From Opisthorchis felineus (lineage: Eukaryota; Platyhelminthes; Trematoda; Opisthorchiida; Opisthorchiidae): a stretch of 64,000 nucleotides of DNA. The notes beneath the pieces are model-generated. The model did not search any database, was not told the DNA's origin, and saw only the letters and a list, made by a program, of their open reading frames with translations. Numbering within the stretch: position 1 is the first letter of the stretch; every line of letters begins with the position of its first letter. The stretch is from the NCBI GenBank assembly GCA_004794785.1, contig SJOL01005868.1:88116-152115 (forward strand), given 5' to 3'. A program made the translations under genes and the position numbers. Of the stretch, positions 25,251-37,999 are shown piece by piece.

Positions 25251-28200
25251 TCATGTTTGAAGCATTTGCCCAGCAAACCCGACACCTCGAAAGACGGACC
25301 AGTAACTCTTCAGATTTTGTCGATCAACTGATTCACCATTCAGAACTTGGAACATAGGTAGGGTCACGGACGCTTGGAGAGGGCCGAAATTTTTTTCATT
25401 AGTCCCAGGAGGTTGCCGGGGTTGGAAAACTGTTCAACTGAGAACAGTGTGTGCGTGCATTTATGCAATATTCTAATGACCTCTCGACCTCAAGTAAGCG
25501 AGCTGTACTGGCGGAGTAGTGGTAATGCTCTGGCCCTACATGAGTTCAGACAGTGGGAAAGCCAATACGAAACGAGATGTGTGTTTGAGTCAAAGTTACA
25601 GACTAACTTTTCAACTTGCTGTTTCCTTTATCGAATTTCGATTCGTTATCCCAGTGCAGTGATGGGTGAGGTTTTATTTGTTAAGCAGGATGACATGGAC
25701 ATTATGATCGACTGTACGTGGAAGTCGAACTGATGACTATGTGGCTGCTGACTTGAATGCAACAGAAACATTCCTTTGCTGCAAACCAGCGAACGTCAAA
25801 TTTTGGACTTATCGTCTTCCATGTGGACAGCAACCAATAAGCGCATAAAATAAATCACTTATGAATATCGTTATTCGATCGTTGAGTAATAAACGGATAT
25901 TGATCGATCACGGATGTTCCAAATGTTTGGGGGCTATAAATCACTAAGGTTGAGATTTGCAAATCTGGGTATTGCACACGAACGATGGTAGAGATTTCAA
26001 CCTTCTTGTTAGTCATATCAGGTGCGGTGACGGTAACGCCCGATAACCATATGCTTCACACAAACGGAAGAATTTTCGGCGTATTTTAATTAAAAGTGAA
26101 AACAAAAACTTTGTTTAAACTGCTTTTTTCCTATATGTAGAGATCCAAAGGAACAAATCTCTCAGTTGCTTAAATCTACCAGGAATTGAACTTCATGCAT
26201 TACGCTGAAATTGCGAGTTGATCATAGAAATGCTAGCAGAGGACAAAGCTGAGCTAAAATAAACTGATTGTAAGAGTTAGTAGGACCTAGGTGTAGGTTC
26301 TCATGTACACGTAACCATGTGCCACATCCTAGGATTTCCCCAAAAGCCCAACCTTCAAACCTAAGTGGGAAACCTTGGTTACACCACGCAGAACTCACCA
26401 TTGTGAGACGTTTTACTTTTAAGAATGCTCCCCCCCAAGGAAACATTTGTCCATTTATGGTGTTCCGACGGGAGTATTGGTTGGCCTAACCACTTTAAGA
26501 TTGGAAGTTTAGGAATCATCGACGGACGAATGAGGCCCTGGTGAGAGTTTGCGTGCGTGTGCGTCCCTCAACTCAACCGTTTGTTATTCATTGCACTACA
26601 GTTACCGTACATGCATCACTATGAGGACTGACAAGTCTGCACACAATTTTGTTCATCTTTTCGGCACGCACGCATGGATATCAAATGTTATGAGACGCCT
26701 CGTGCACCCTGTTTCCACCATGCCACTGGCTCACAAATATCCCTGTATTTTACAATGTTGGTTTATTGCGCAGTGATTTTGAAAACACTACTGGGAGCCA
26801 GCTTCTATTGCGAGGAAGCTGATTACTAATATCGAACACTTTTGGGGGGATAATGATTCATACGACGAAGTAGTCACTCAGAGTAGAACGCAGTGATGAG
26901 CACTCTCCAATTAGGGGTCTTACATTGTATGGGCAATTGTTGACTTTGTCCTTAAGTAACAAACAACTATATGAATACTGTGTAATTAAATAAAAACATT
27001 ATTAAATGTAATGGTCCGTCTATGGCGCTTTTAATTGACATGCAGGTACAAAAACACACTCAAAAGGTGCATTTCATGATTTGAGTTAGAGGGAGCTTGA
27101 AACTCTGTGCTGATCAACCGCACGCGGCCGAGTTAATTAATTTTCATGTGCTAGCTGGGGATTGCGAGTTTGATTCGCCCTGGTGTTTCGTGACATACGT
27201 ACTGTTGATGATTTCCTATACTCACGAAACCGCTGTAATCTGCTTCGGGGGCTTTCTGCATCATTTGTGGGAGACAACCTAGATTGCCACTTGTTGATAT
27301 TTTTTTCGGTATCAGGCAGCAAACTTGTGGCTTGTGCCAACTCAAGGTTGACGTTGATGAGAACTCCGTGATTAATGTGGGCATATCACGCATTCGGTGA
27401 GAAGGTGACCAACCACTGCCAAACACTCCGGAATGTTCAAAGTCGACTCGACCGGTGTCCACAGCCTGTATTTCAGGACTAAACTATTGACTAAGCTATT
27501 GATGAACATGTGCTGACGCTGGCTAAATAATGTGGTGTTAAATTAATTATGTCAATAACCGAAAGTAGTTCAACTAATGTACTACTGCTCATTGGGCGCT
27601 GGTTGACGAACACTTGTGAGAGAAATGAGTTCACGTTTGCGAGTGTCCGATGTTTTCTCCGAAGCTGCTGTTAGCGTGGAATACAATATGCATCCTCATT
27701 GGTCTTTGTGATAGGCGAGTCTTCAAGTTAAAACAGCGTCCATAATATGCTGTTGTTTATTTCCACTGAACATGAAAAGCGAGGGCTCGCATCAACTAAC
27801 CTCCATGTCAGACTTTGCATAGCTCTTACTCAAAACCTTTCAGGTTCGTCTCAGGATCTTAACGCTTTTGTAGCCATTCTCATGAAACAGAAGACGTACT
27901 TTCGTTATGGCAGGTCTAGCGATTATCCTAGGTAGGTTCGGCATACTTCAACGGACTAGTAATTTCTGGTTTCCTCTAGAGCAACCCGTACAATTTTTGC
28001 AGATTTTCGTTCATACTGACTCTCATGGCAACATAGTTATTGTGACGCTAAATTCCATTGGCTTCCATGCATTGCGCGTAAATTACGGCGACTTTTCCGG
28101 TTGATTGCTTCATTTTCTGCTGTAAGTTCTAGGAGCAGCGTTGTAACCAGAAATTTTCCCGCTTTTTCGTCCGCTTCCCTTCTCATTTCTATGACTGTTC

Positions 28201-28299
28201 TACACGGAGTCCTGAATGCGCCCCTCTAGGTATGTGAACGAAGTATATTCATGGGCACAAAATTTGGACGCAAAATGTTTCGCGTGTGGAATCTCTCAC
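25251..28299. other. no recognisable gene
   Basis: Unassigned. The longest frames are plus 25374-25733 (119 codons) and minus 27151-27462 (103 codons), both without motifs. Confidence 0.4.
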
Positions 28300-28430
28300 A
28301 AATGGTTAAGCAAGTACATCCGGCGAGTTTCATTGACAGTAAACTGATAATGATTTGCACCCACTTGCTGAGGTTCAAGAAATACAAAACCGGTCGTGGG
28401 CAGTCGAAGAGTATTCGGTGAACCCATTGA
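28300..28430 (+). ncRNA. decayed hammerhead-ribozyme repeat copy
   Basis: This stretch aligns with the hammerhead repeat at about 38000-38125. The cleavage half ccggtcgtgggc (28390-28401) is identical, and 5-bp stem I is perfect (cccac 28360-28364 with gtggg 28396-28400). The catalytic core is broken: the position of CUGAUGA reads ttgctga (28365-28371), stem II no longer pairs (28372-28385), and GAAA is AAAA (28386-28389). Over the 43 nt from stem I through the cleavage site I count 32 identities with the intact copy. It is an inactive relic that shows the ribozyme belongs to a dispersed repeat family. Confidence 0.6.
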
Positions 28431-28839
28431 TTGGGCATATCACGTAAGGAATAATCTGATAAAATTTGGTTTTCACCATTTGGGCTGTAGGGGGACATCC
28501 TCTATGAGACCCAGAAAAATAACCGCATCCAACAAATTCCTACGGAGACTAAAACTCCTAGGAAGGCGTCAGTCCGGTAACATACCTTTATAGACTCATA
28601 CCTGGCCAAACATTTAAAACTATGCCTCATTGTCAGATAATGCCGCTGCATAAGCTCCCACATGTCCTCCATAGGTATCAGCGAACGTTCCAAAATATTC
28701 CCCAGCCGTAGGCATCCTCCATCTAGACCACTGTCAACAGTGAGATATTAATAACCAAACGACTTTCCAAAAACCATAACACGGGCAAATGGAGCGACCA
28801 AAAGCTACTGCGAAAATCTGAGTGCGGGTCGTTTCTAGT

Positions 28840-28916
28840 TATATATATAACCTTATATATATAATATATATGTTTATATATATATATGTATATATAACCT
28901 TATGTTCATATAACCT
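28840..28916. repeat. AT-rich microsatellite with ataacctt interruptions
   Basis: TA-alternating tracts are broken three times by ataacctt or a close variant. The array lies about 400 bp upstream of the R2-like element. Confidence 0.85.
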
Positions 28917-29350
28917 TGTCTTGGCTCCAAGTGAATTGGAAGTTCAGTACACGGGGTCTTGTTATCTACTTTCATCCATTCCTCTGAACAATTCGGTGAA
29001 TATCTTGTACCTCGAATACCCTTTTTCCATATCCTCCAAACGACGTTGCATTCAGTAGTTTTCAGGGATACCCGAGGCGCTAAACAACGGCGGTCAATCG
29101 CGTTAAGTAGACTGGCGGGATACCCTTTTAAAGAGTCATTTTTTGGTTTGTGTGTAAGAATTAGGTGAAGTGCACATACTTAGCATACATTTTACGTGGA
29201 ACATCTTCCACTTGATCCCTAAACAGTGGATGTTCATCAATAAAGCCTAAACATATTAGGTCCGCTATCTTTGATCTTTTTGAAGCATGTTAATGCATCT
29301 GTCGGAAATTAGTAGTACCAGTAGTAGTCGGTGAGCTGGAAAACATCCTT

Positions 29351-32273
29351 GTGGTACCAAGGCGTACCCTGGACTTCAGTATGGGTGAGCTAAGTGTTCA
29401 GCAGCTCCATACAAGGCTAACCACCCTATTTGGTACCAATTTGCTGGTTGCTTTCGACAACCTACAGTACAAATTTTCTGGCGGCCCCTCACCAGTTTCA
29501 ACCAGTACACAAAAGAGACGCTTATGGCTCACGTGTTTGGAATGTGGTAAGTGCTAAAAATCGAAAGCTGGCTTGGTAACCCACCGTTGAGTTCACGTAC
29601 ATGAAGGTGTTGATACGAACATGGCTGCCCAACTGGCCACCGCCGATTGTTCAAGCCCTTCTCTGACGAAAATTGGCCCTGGCCAAACCATCGGTCAACT
29701 AGCAGCCTAAACGTCAGAAGCCGATGACTATAGCATCTGGTTTAGACAAACCGTGAATTGCTCCTGGTTACGCTTGGAACCCCATGCTGACAGTTTGCTC
29801 TCCGGTGTTGACCTTCTGGTATTTGCCTGAGGGTTGCAGTCTGGCATCATGACGCCGAAGAAGGCCCTGTCGCTTCTGGACCTTTACGTCTTCAACACAC
29901 TGCCACAAACCTGAAAAACTGTATTCCGACGCCTTCGTTGGCTAGCCCATCGGATGGCGGCCAACCTGAAGCAGATCCTCCGGGCCAACTACGCCACCAG
30001 CCAGACCCTTTACCACCAAAGTCGGAAAGGTGCAGCATCTGCTTTGCTCGATGGGTCATGGAAGACCCCATACAAAGGTAACTGTGGCCTACATCTCGAT
30101 GCCGAGAAGTATTGGAAACAGGCGCTCTCTGCTCAAAAACACACGGATAGCCAGCCAAGTCGCGCAGTGCTACCATCCGATTAAAGTTTGATTGAGCCAA
30201 TTAAAGGAGAGGAAGTCGGCCTTACGGTCGGTTTATTGTGCAATTCATCCCCAGTTCTGAATAAGCTCACGCCCAGGATGCACGGCGGTTCGATGCCAAC
30301 GCACTCGCTGGGTATTTCAACTTACTTTTATTATCTATGCGTTGTCTGCAGCATCTATTTCGTGCTCATATTACCGTCCCAACTCCGAATTCACCGGACC
30401 AACTGAGACAGATCTCCGTGCCATCCATTCTTGTCCGATATTTTCATAAGGTACTTGCTGATCACTGGACACGTAGATTCCGACGGCCCTTACTCCAGTT
30501 TGCATTTCTACACCGAAACGGTTGTTTGGGAGCTATTACATGCCCCGTTTCGTCACTTTCCAGCGACCGCCTCTAACCTCAGCTTGGCGTTCGTTGATAC
30601 CTCGAGCGATTTTGACCTGGTTTCGCACGACAGTCGTCAGGTCTGCCGAGGCGTTTGGAGCAATATCACATCTAGTGCAATACATCGCACAGTCCTATGG
30701 GAATGCCGTAGCGGCTTTCAACAATGCCGAGTTTCAGTACCACAGAAGTGTGTGGCAGAGATTTTCACTCTCCTCATTATTGTTCATCATAGCAATGAAT
30801 GGGTATCTAGAATTGTCGATGCCGCAACTAGGATACCAGGTCCATGACAAATTAGTGGATGGTTTTGCCTTCGCTGAGAACTGGATCATATCAGGATCAT
30901 GTCAGGCCCGCCTTAAAGGGAAGCGTGAAGCTGCTGCGGTTGAGTTGTGAAGAGATGGTATACTGAAAAACTCCCAAAAGACGAAAGCGATGGTGATTTT
31001 TTGGGACAGGAAACATCGGGCGACAGCAGCCTCATTTAAACCATTTTGCTTCACCAAGAATCTAATCACTCCTGTGGATCCGACAGACACCGTAACATAG
31101 TTGAGCATCCCGTTTTACTTTCAAAGGGACAGCATCTGCTCAAACTGATCGATGGGGTGACGCGCGCCACGTCGAAGCCGCATCAAAGAATGGAGATCAC
31201 GAGCAACTATCCGATAGCGGGGCTGACATATTCGCTCGTGCTCGACCAAGTCCACCGCAGAACGACAGAACGGTTTAAAAAATACATCATGCTATCTATT
31301 TGTGGCTGGCTACGTCTACCAAAGGGCACCTCGATTAGCTGCATATACACCGGTAAACAACACGGGGGGATGTGTAACCCAAATCTTAGTGCAGCAATCC
31401 CAATGCAGCGGAAAGCGCGTATGGAAAAGCTCCTTTCTACTCATTGCCAAGTAGCACGCAATTTGGTCAACGCTTCCGCATTTGACAAGATTGTTCGCGA
31501 TCTCAACCTTCCAGTCTGTATGCGAACACCAAGGACGAGCTGGCGGCTGCTGGTGGCGATATTCTGCACAACAGCCTTGAGGGTTGCGGTTTAGGAGAGT
31601 TGGACGCTTCGCCTCTTTCGATCGGATGGCTTGCATATCCAAAACGAGTGTTTCCTCGGATATTTATCTGCGCTAGCCAGCTTTGATGCACTTTGCTTGG
31701 GAAGTAAATTAGAAGCGCTTGGTTTGGTCATCATGGCCAGACGATCTTATTTCGTGGAAACTGTGGCCAACCAAAAAGCTTGGTGCATAATTTGCTGTCC
31801 TGCTGGATCACGCATGATTCCAGATAAGCTTGTTATAATCGGATTGCTAGAGAACTCGCTAAACATCTCCGCCGTTTGTTTTACACCACCTTTGATGAGT
31901 TGGAGGCACCTGTGTCAACGCCTTTCATCAAGCCTGACCCAATCTCCGTTCGAAAGCGCCTAAAATACATGATAGACCCAAGCATAGTCTCGGATGGGCG
32001 CGGAATGGCCGTGTGGAAGGAGATGAAGCAGAAGTATGGTGCTGATTACATTCCATCGAAATTATCTGAGTCCAACATGCAACCGATTCCGGTGTCGACT
32101 TTTTGGTCCACCGACCAATGATTACTTCTTATGGAGGGATCTGCTTTTCTCAATCCACCAAGGTTTTTATTGGACTGCAACTTCGTGAGGTCACAGTGAG
32201 TGACTTGTGTTTGCCTGCTATTGTAGGCTTTCCGCGTACCTATTACACTCTTATGCGTGTTATATGCCGTTAA
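29351..32273 (+). mobile_element. R2-clade non-LTR retrotransposon relic (zinc finger - RT - RLE)
   Basis: A decayed single-ORF element is readable across several frame changes. (1) Zinc finger: C at 29534 and 29543, H at 29582 and 29594, exact C-X2-C-X12-H-X3-H, with two internal stops. (2) Linker with LRANYATSQTLYHQSRK (about 29975). (3) Reverse transcriptase: ISVPSILVRYFHKVLA (about 30410), LAFVDTSSDFDLVSHDS (motif A, about 30580), SLSSLLFIIAMN (about 30760) and FAFAENWIISG (30864-30896), where the catalytic FADD is FAEN. (4) Thumb: LVLDQVHRRT and WLRLPKGTS (about 31235-31330), AFDKIVRDLNLPV (about 31480). (5) Restriction-like endonuclease: KPDPISV with P-D at 31933-31938 and the third acidic Asp at 31975-31977, giving PD-X12-D. 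(6) C-terminal VSDLCLPAIVGFPRTYYTLMRV, whose frame ends at the stop 32271-32273. R2 proteins nick a target, normally 28S rDNA, and reverse-transcribe their RNA there. This copy is dead, probably 5' truncated, and not flanked by 28S sequence. Confidence 0.9.
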
Positions 32274-35200
32274 GTGTATATTGTTGCCATTAAATCTTTC
32301 ACCAGACCTAGTATGACCTGCGAGTTCTGACTGTTTTGACCGAGTCTTAAAGAGCATTTAGCGTTGTATGTTCTCTCTTCGGTTGTTGATCTTTACATGC
32401 ATGTTTTCATACCAGACATTCTCACTTACGTTAGATTCATCTTTTCTTACTGAAGCTGGTGATAGCTGACTTCGAATGGAAGCTTTTTTCCCTTTATTTG
32501 ATATTTCCTTGTAACCCCTCCACATCCATCGCTCACATTTACGTTTTATGTTTTTGACCATGCTCCTCAATAATAGACGATAATATTCGTGGGTTTGTGG
32601 GAAGCCAAATGTAGGATGATGTCCGCGTGTTATTCTCGGATTCGGAACGATTTGGCTTGGTTGCGCGATAAGCTTTAACACGTACCATTTGTGTGTAAAC
32701 TGAAAAATCATCAGAATTATCTGGCCAAGTGAGCGCAAATAAGCATGGCATGGTGCACTCCTGTATTAAGGTGTCGATAGTTGCATGCTCTGTAGAATTC
32801 AAATTGATATTGCTTCTATCTAAACAGCTGCCTTGTCGATAAGGGGGAATTCTTCCGGTGAGCATAAACAAAAGAGAAGAAACACAGAACTGAAGTTTTA
32901 ATTTTACTGGGGTTCATCGTTAGCAGGTATTGTTGGCAGTGTTTTCGGTACACTTCGCGCTGCTGACACGCGAGGAGATTGTATCACCACGATTCGACCG
33001 GGGTATATTGCACGCGCATAAACTGTCAGATCTGAAGTGATGAACTCACTCAAGCTTTTACTAGCTGACTGGCATGCTCGACGTCTTGAATGACGATCCA
33101 GTAACGGTATTTTGGCGCCTATTGTTGGTCGCGGGCCCAAAATATCTCTGAAAACCTATTATGAAAGAAATGCAATTTTACGTGAAGTTCTAGTACTTGA
33201 CGGTGTTTATACGCAAATATAAAAACTCGATAGCCAACTGCAGCTTTTATAGAATTAGTATGAGCGAACTCAAGGTTGACTTTGTGTGCGGAATTCATAA
33301 ACTCACTGTCTGTAATGCCTCGGCGTGTCACTTCCATGGTGAAGGCAGGTCATTTTGAGGGGACATTGGTTGGTTCCCACGCTTTCACTTTCAGAGAATT
33401 TGGAAATATCTAAGCGGGTACATGGAGAATGTGTATGCCGATTTTGTCCGCGAAAACACAGTCCTTCGCCACGGGGGTAGCAAACACTTTTAACTAGATT
33501 GTGGACTCAAAATGTGTAAATAACAAAAGACTACGAGAGATTACACTAGGGATTCAGACCGCGGACGTGGGTTTGGATAGTTTTCTTACATTACACGGTG
33601 CGCCAAAAAAGTGCTTACTAAACCTCGAACCTGGCCAACCACAGTACTTAGTTGTTCAAAAGATGTAGGGAGGCTTCAGACGAAGTGTACTTTAATTGCC
33701 TCTGTTATTGTACAAATGAGATAGCATTTTTTACTTTGCTATGGTCGATGTTATGCATCAAGATGCGCGCTAGAGCCGAGGTAACAATTCTTGGGTACGG
33801 GATTGAAGACACATGGAGTACTTGAACTAGTCTATACCACTTAATTCTACGAAAAAATGGTATACGTCCCAATACAGCTTCAACAGCGAAAACTGACATT
33901 GGGAAATCGGTGTAAACACGAATTTTTCATCACTGACAATAAGACTGCTAGAGCATGTGGAACGTGCGTCTTCGTAAACAGGATTATACGTGTATATATT
34001 TTTCAATTAAGGCCCATGGCCGAATGGAAAACGAAAAGAACGGATTACCTATTATGGTTTTACCTGTCCATTCAGGGAAACAACCAGTGGTTGCATCATA
34101 TTTTTTAAGCCCAATCCCTGCAGAGTAACAACACACACACGGCCGTCGTTAGACTTTGGGTCAGATTACCATTCACAGAACGCTCCAGTCAGCGTCGCAC
34201 GTACACACTGCATTTCAGTCGCCATAGGTAGCTATGGTAAGCGGCAACACTGCAGGTTATCGTGGTGGGGAACAACGGCTGTCCTTATTTTCCCACAGGG
34301 ACGTCGTACTAAATGGAATAATTTAGCTAAGAGGCATCATACTTTTCAATATGAAATATATCTCGTTGTTATGTTGATAATTCAAGCGATGTTATTTGTA
34401 TTAAAATGATTATCATTCACAGAGATGAATGTACACAACAAAACTACAGAGCGCATCAGCATGCCGTCGACGGTCATATTGAACTCTAGGCTGGCTTTCG
34501 AAAAAAGTGCCATGCCAAATTTCGGTGAACAAACTCACCTGGTGAGCACAATGCATACACACGTGATTCAGCTACTCCCCTTATTAGCGTTTGCACTGGG
34601 TATTTCGTACATGTTTCATCCTATCAGAATAACATTGCGGAGGTTACAAAAGCTAAGACAGGGTTTCTTGCCCTATCTCGTTAACAGGTATTTGCTTGTG
34701 AATTGGTCCGTAGCCCTGAAGTTTTGGTCGATTAAACACAAAGCTATGAGAAATATACGCACCGTAGGATCACACCTACTCCCGTAAGTTTCGTAGTTTC
34801 AAAAACTCCATAAGTTCGCCAAAATTATTTTCGGCTTGCCGCTGGTTATCGTCAGCACACAACAACTTTTGTGTTTGACTTCGGATATGTTTGTCAGTAA
34901 ATGGGTGGCTGTTCCGCCTCAAAACCTTTTGCGAAAGCATTTGATATAGTGGCAAGTATTGACCAACTATGTGGTATTCACACGTGCAGCATCGATACCA
35001 AGGTCCTTAACACTCAGGACATCTGAGACAACCGCATTTTGTGTGACTGATGTTCTACGAGACTGTCGACGCCGAACTGCTCCGTTTTTAGAGCCAGTAT
35101 TACCATCTATTTATCAACCGCCTGCCTCTTCGTGTAATTGCGGTAAGCGGTTAAGGAAGGCAACTGTTCCCTGAACAGTGTGCACAAAGGAAACCATAAC

Positions 35201-37999
35201 TTTCTCACCAGGACATTTGTCATCGTGAAAACGTCTAACAAAACTCACTTTTAAATCTCATCTAAGATGGGCTGTTTAAACTACATTGTCCAAACAAACG
35301 AGTGCTTGGTAATCGTAGGTTGTATCTGGCCTGTTACCTGATTACATGTAAATTTTGTTCGTGGACTAGGTTTGTATAATGTTCAAGCAACGACAGCGTC
35401 GTTGGGCATATCTCACCAAGAGTTGAAGGGTTCTCCATGATGAAAATGTGGGGTTCAATGGTTGGCACTACAATACGCAGCTCAAATTTCGCACCTTCTA
35501 CATGAAATCACCCGAAAAATGCTTGAGACTGGCTATTTTATTGGAGAGCTCTTCTGCCAGTAACCATTACCCGATTAGCTCTAGGATGATATCGAGAAGT
35601 TTATTTGAAAATTTGACCGATGGACACAGGTCATTTATGATTGAAGACAACATTCACGCACTCTATCGTCTCGACAGCTTATATGCCACATGGCCTGCGT
35701 TCTTCAAACATCACATTAACTGTTACGATGATTACACGGAATAACACTTCTGCGGGTTCGAGAACAAAGGTTTCTACACCCTAGCAGTGGATACCAGGAA
35801 CAAGTTAAATAGGTGAGTTATGCGTTTATTTTGCGTCAAATATTGTATTGTAGGCTATAGTAGTTTCACAATTCACTATAACCGAAAAGCTACCAGTAAA
35901 CGTTGTTCATTCTAATCGACTCATATTTTCCGCCCAGTTGGAATACTTCATTTAATTAACTGTTCTTTCGCAATTCCAGATATATATTAATCTTGAGATT
36001 TTGCTCACTTGAACAAATTGTACATACGGAGAACTTTCAAGCAAACAGATTTGGCTCAAAGTATCCTCCTGTTTGGGAGTGATTCCATCGAACGAAATCA
36101 TTAGATTTTCAGTTAATGAGTGCATAGTGCCCTTCTATGGAATGTCAAGTTCTATCGTTTCTTGCTGCGACCGTTAGCAACATCCACGTTACAACCCTGA
36201 TATTCCGGTTTTATATTTGCTCCCAGGTATCACTGGACCTTGAAATACCCTCGTATGATATCAGAAACACTTGAAGGCCGAGAGATTTAGCCACCCAGGA
36301 TCTTGAGAGTTAGTAACTGTTCAATGTTGCATAAGAAATGAATATACAGACATTCTTTCTGCGTTAAAATAATCAACATTTTCTCGGCAATGCGCGTTGC
36401 TCAAATACACGTTTCGGCTCATGGTTTGTGTGGAGGGTGAAAGAGCTACATACGAAAGTTAAATTCTTTTTACCGTATATCAGTCTAGCCAAGTTGCAGG
36501 TGGTTGCTTGCCATCAGTTACTTTGGCAATTGGGGTTTGGAAAAGAATGACCGAAGCCTGTGTTCTGCGACGTGTGTAGTATGTAACCATGGAATACTTT
36601 GCCCGAAATGTGCCATGTGTGCGGCCGTTTGGGCATGAGATGAAACTTTTTAGGTCGCTTTCCAGTCTTAAGCGTTCAGTGCATGGGTGCGCAATCCGTG
36701 CCTATGATAAACAGGTAATATGGCTTTCGGTTGTAGTGTGAGAAGATTCGAGGTATATTAGTCAAGAAATTGTCCAGTGGTTTAAGCCAATACATTCTGG
36801 GAGGCCGGGAAGACTGTACCGATGTTTATTCTTTGTGGCGATCCATCAGCAAAGTTCATCAGACAAAACTCCGCAATGTTTGAAACATTGATGTTGAGGC
36901 TACAATTTCCAAAACCTAACCGTTTGTGCTGGATTGGATACAGAACGGAGTGATTAGGTAGCGCTTAGACAGGTTACTGAATGATGCAACCATTACCCGG
37001 AAATTCCAGACCACACATCTATCGGCGTGACAAAAAATGCATCACGTTTGGCGCATCAGAAGCGTGCTGAAAGGTGACTACTACACTATTTTTCTAATGG
37101 AAAGCATGGTATGGGGATCACAACTTAGACCGCCTGGAATTATACAGAAAATATTGAAGATCTCATAGGGAAGGTACTCTGGAAAACACTCTAGACCCCA
37201 CCACAATCACGTGTACGCACGGTGACACAGCTGGGTGACAATGTAAAGTACATAGTGCACAAATAAACCTTGCACAAACGAATGGACCATATTCTTCTTC
37301 ATGGAACCATATTACTTTTCAAAACTAGATAGAAACCACGTGTATCAAGAGCAGCCCGATGTCCCAAAAATTTAGGTGCCCACATTAACTCTGTCGACAA
37401 TATAGACCACAGAATTTTAGCCAGTTACTTCGCAACTACTGAGAAGCTGTTTGCCGCCCGGTCTTAGATTCTAGGTGCTTGCTTTGATCCAAGCAGACGT
37501 CACCCAAAAAAAGTTTCCATCGTTCACTGACAACGCGTTTGCAGATTTCGTGCTCATCTCACCCGAAACTTTCCACCGGAAAGGTTCACCATGGGAGCAG
37601 GTGTGCTTGGCTTGAACTACCTGCGGTTCATTATGGCGCCACGTTTTCCACATCTACTGTTCCACTGCCTAAAGAGGCGGATACCCTCTGTTACTGAATA
37701 GTTTTTACCAGGATATCATGAGCAAAGCCCGCGGTTGTTTATTTTTCTTAGTCTGGGTATCCGGCTTCCTAGACGCGACCAAGCCAACAAAGCCTGTTTC
37801 GGGCAGCTGGCGAAGAAAGCCTTTCAAGAAAGCCTTTCCTTCATGAAAATATACCGCGATATCTCGAATATCGTACCAAATGAAACATGAGGCGGCCTGT
37901 GTGCAGTACATTCAGTTGAAGAACTTCATAAAAGAGAGACTCACTCGAGTCTCCCGTGAAAAACAAATTGATTTGCAAATGAGTGTATTTGTCGAAATC
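32274..37999. other. no firm gene; faint transposase-like stretch
   Basis: The first 100 bp are probably the 3' UTR of the R2-like element. The rest is unassigned. Near 36780-37080 a GRP-like motif followed by LLNDATITRKFQ and a Lys-rich stretch faintly recalls a Tc1/mariner transposase, but no DDE motif can be read. A (CA)5 run is at 34131-34140, and a perfect 7-bp hairpin (gagactc/gagtctc) is at 37935-37952. Confidence 0.35.

Noticed and set aside
33590..33620. Mariner-like terminal sequence acggtgcgccaaaaaagt
   Set aside because: No matching inverted end or transposase nearby.
36605..36700. CHVCGR ... FRSLSSLKRSVH, finger-like
   Set aside because: Cysteines and the FRSLSSL stretch are in different frames and one His is absent; too weak to list as a zinc finger.
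36780..37150. Possible Tc1/mariner transposase relic
   Set aside because: Only a GRP-like motif and LLNDATITRKFQ recall the family; no DDE motif or terminal inverted repeats could be identified.
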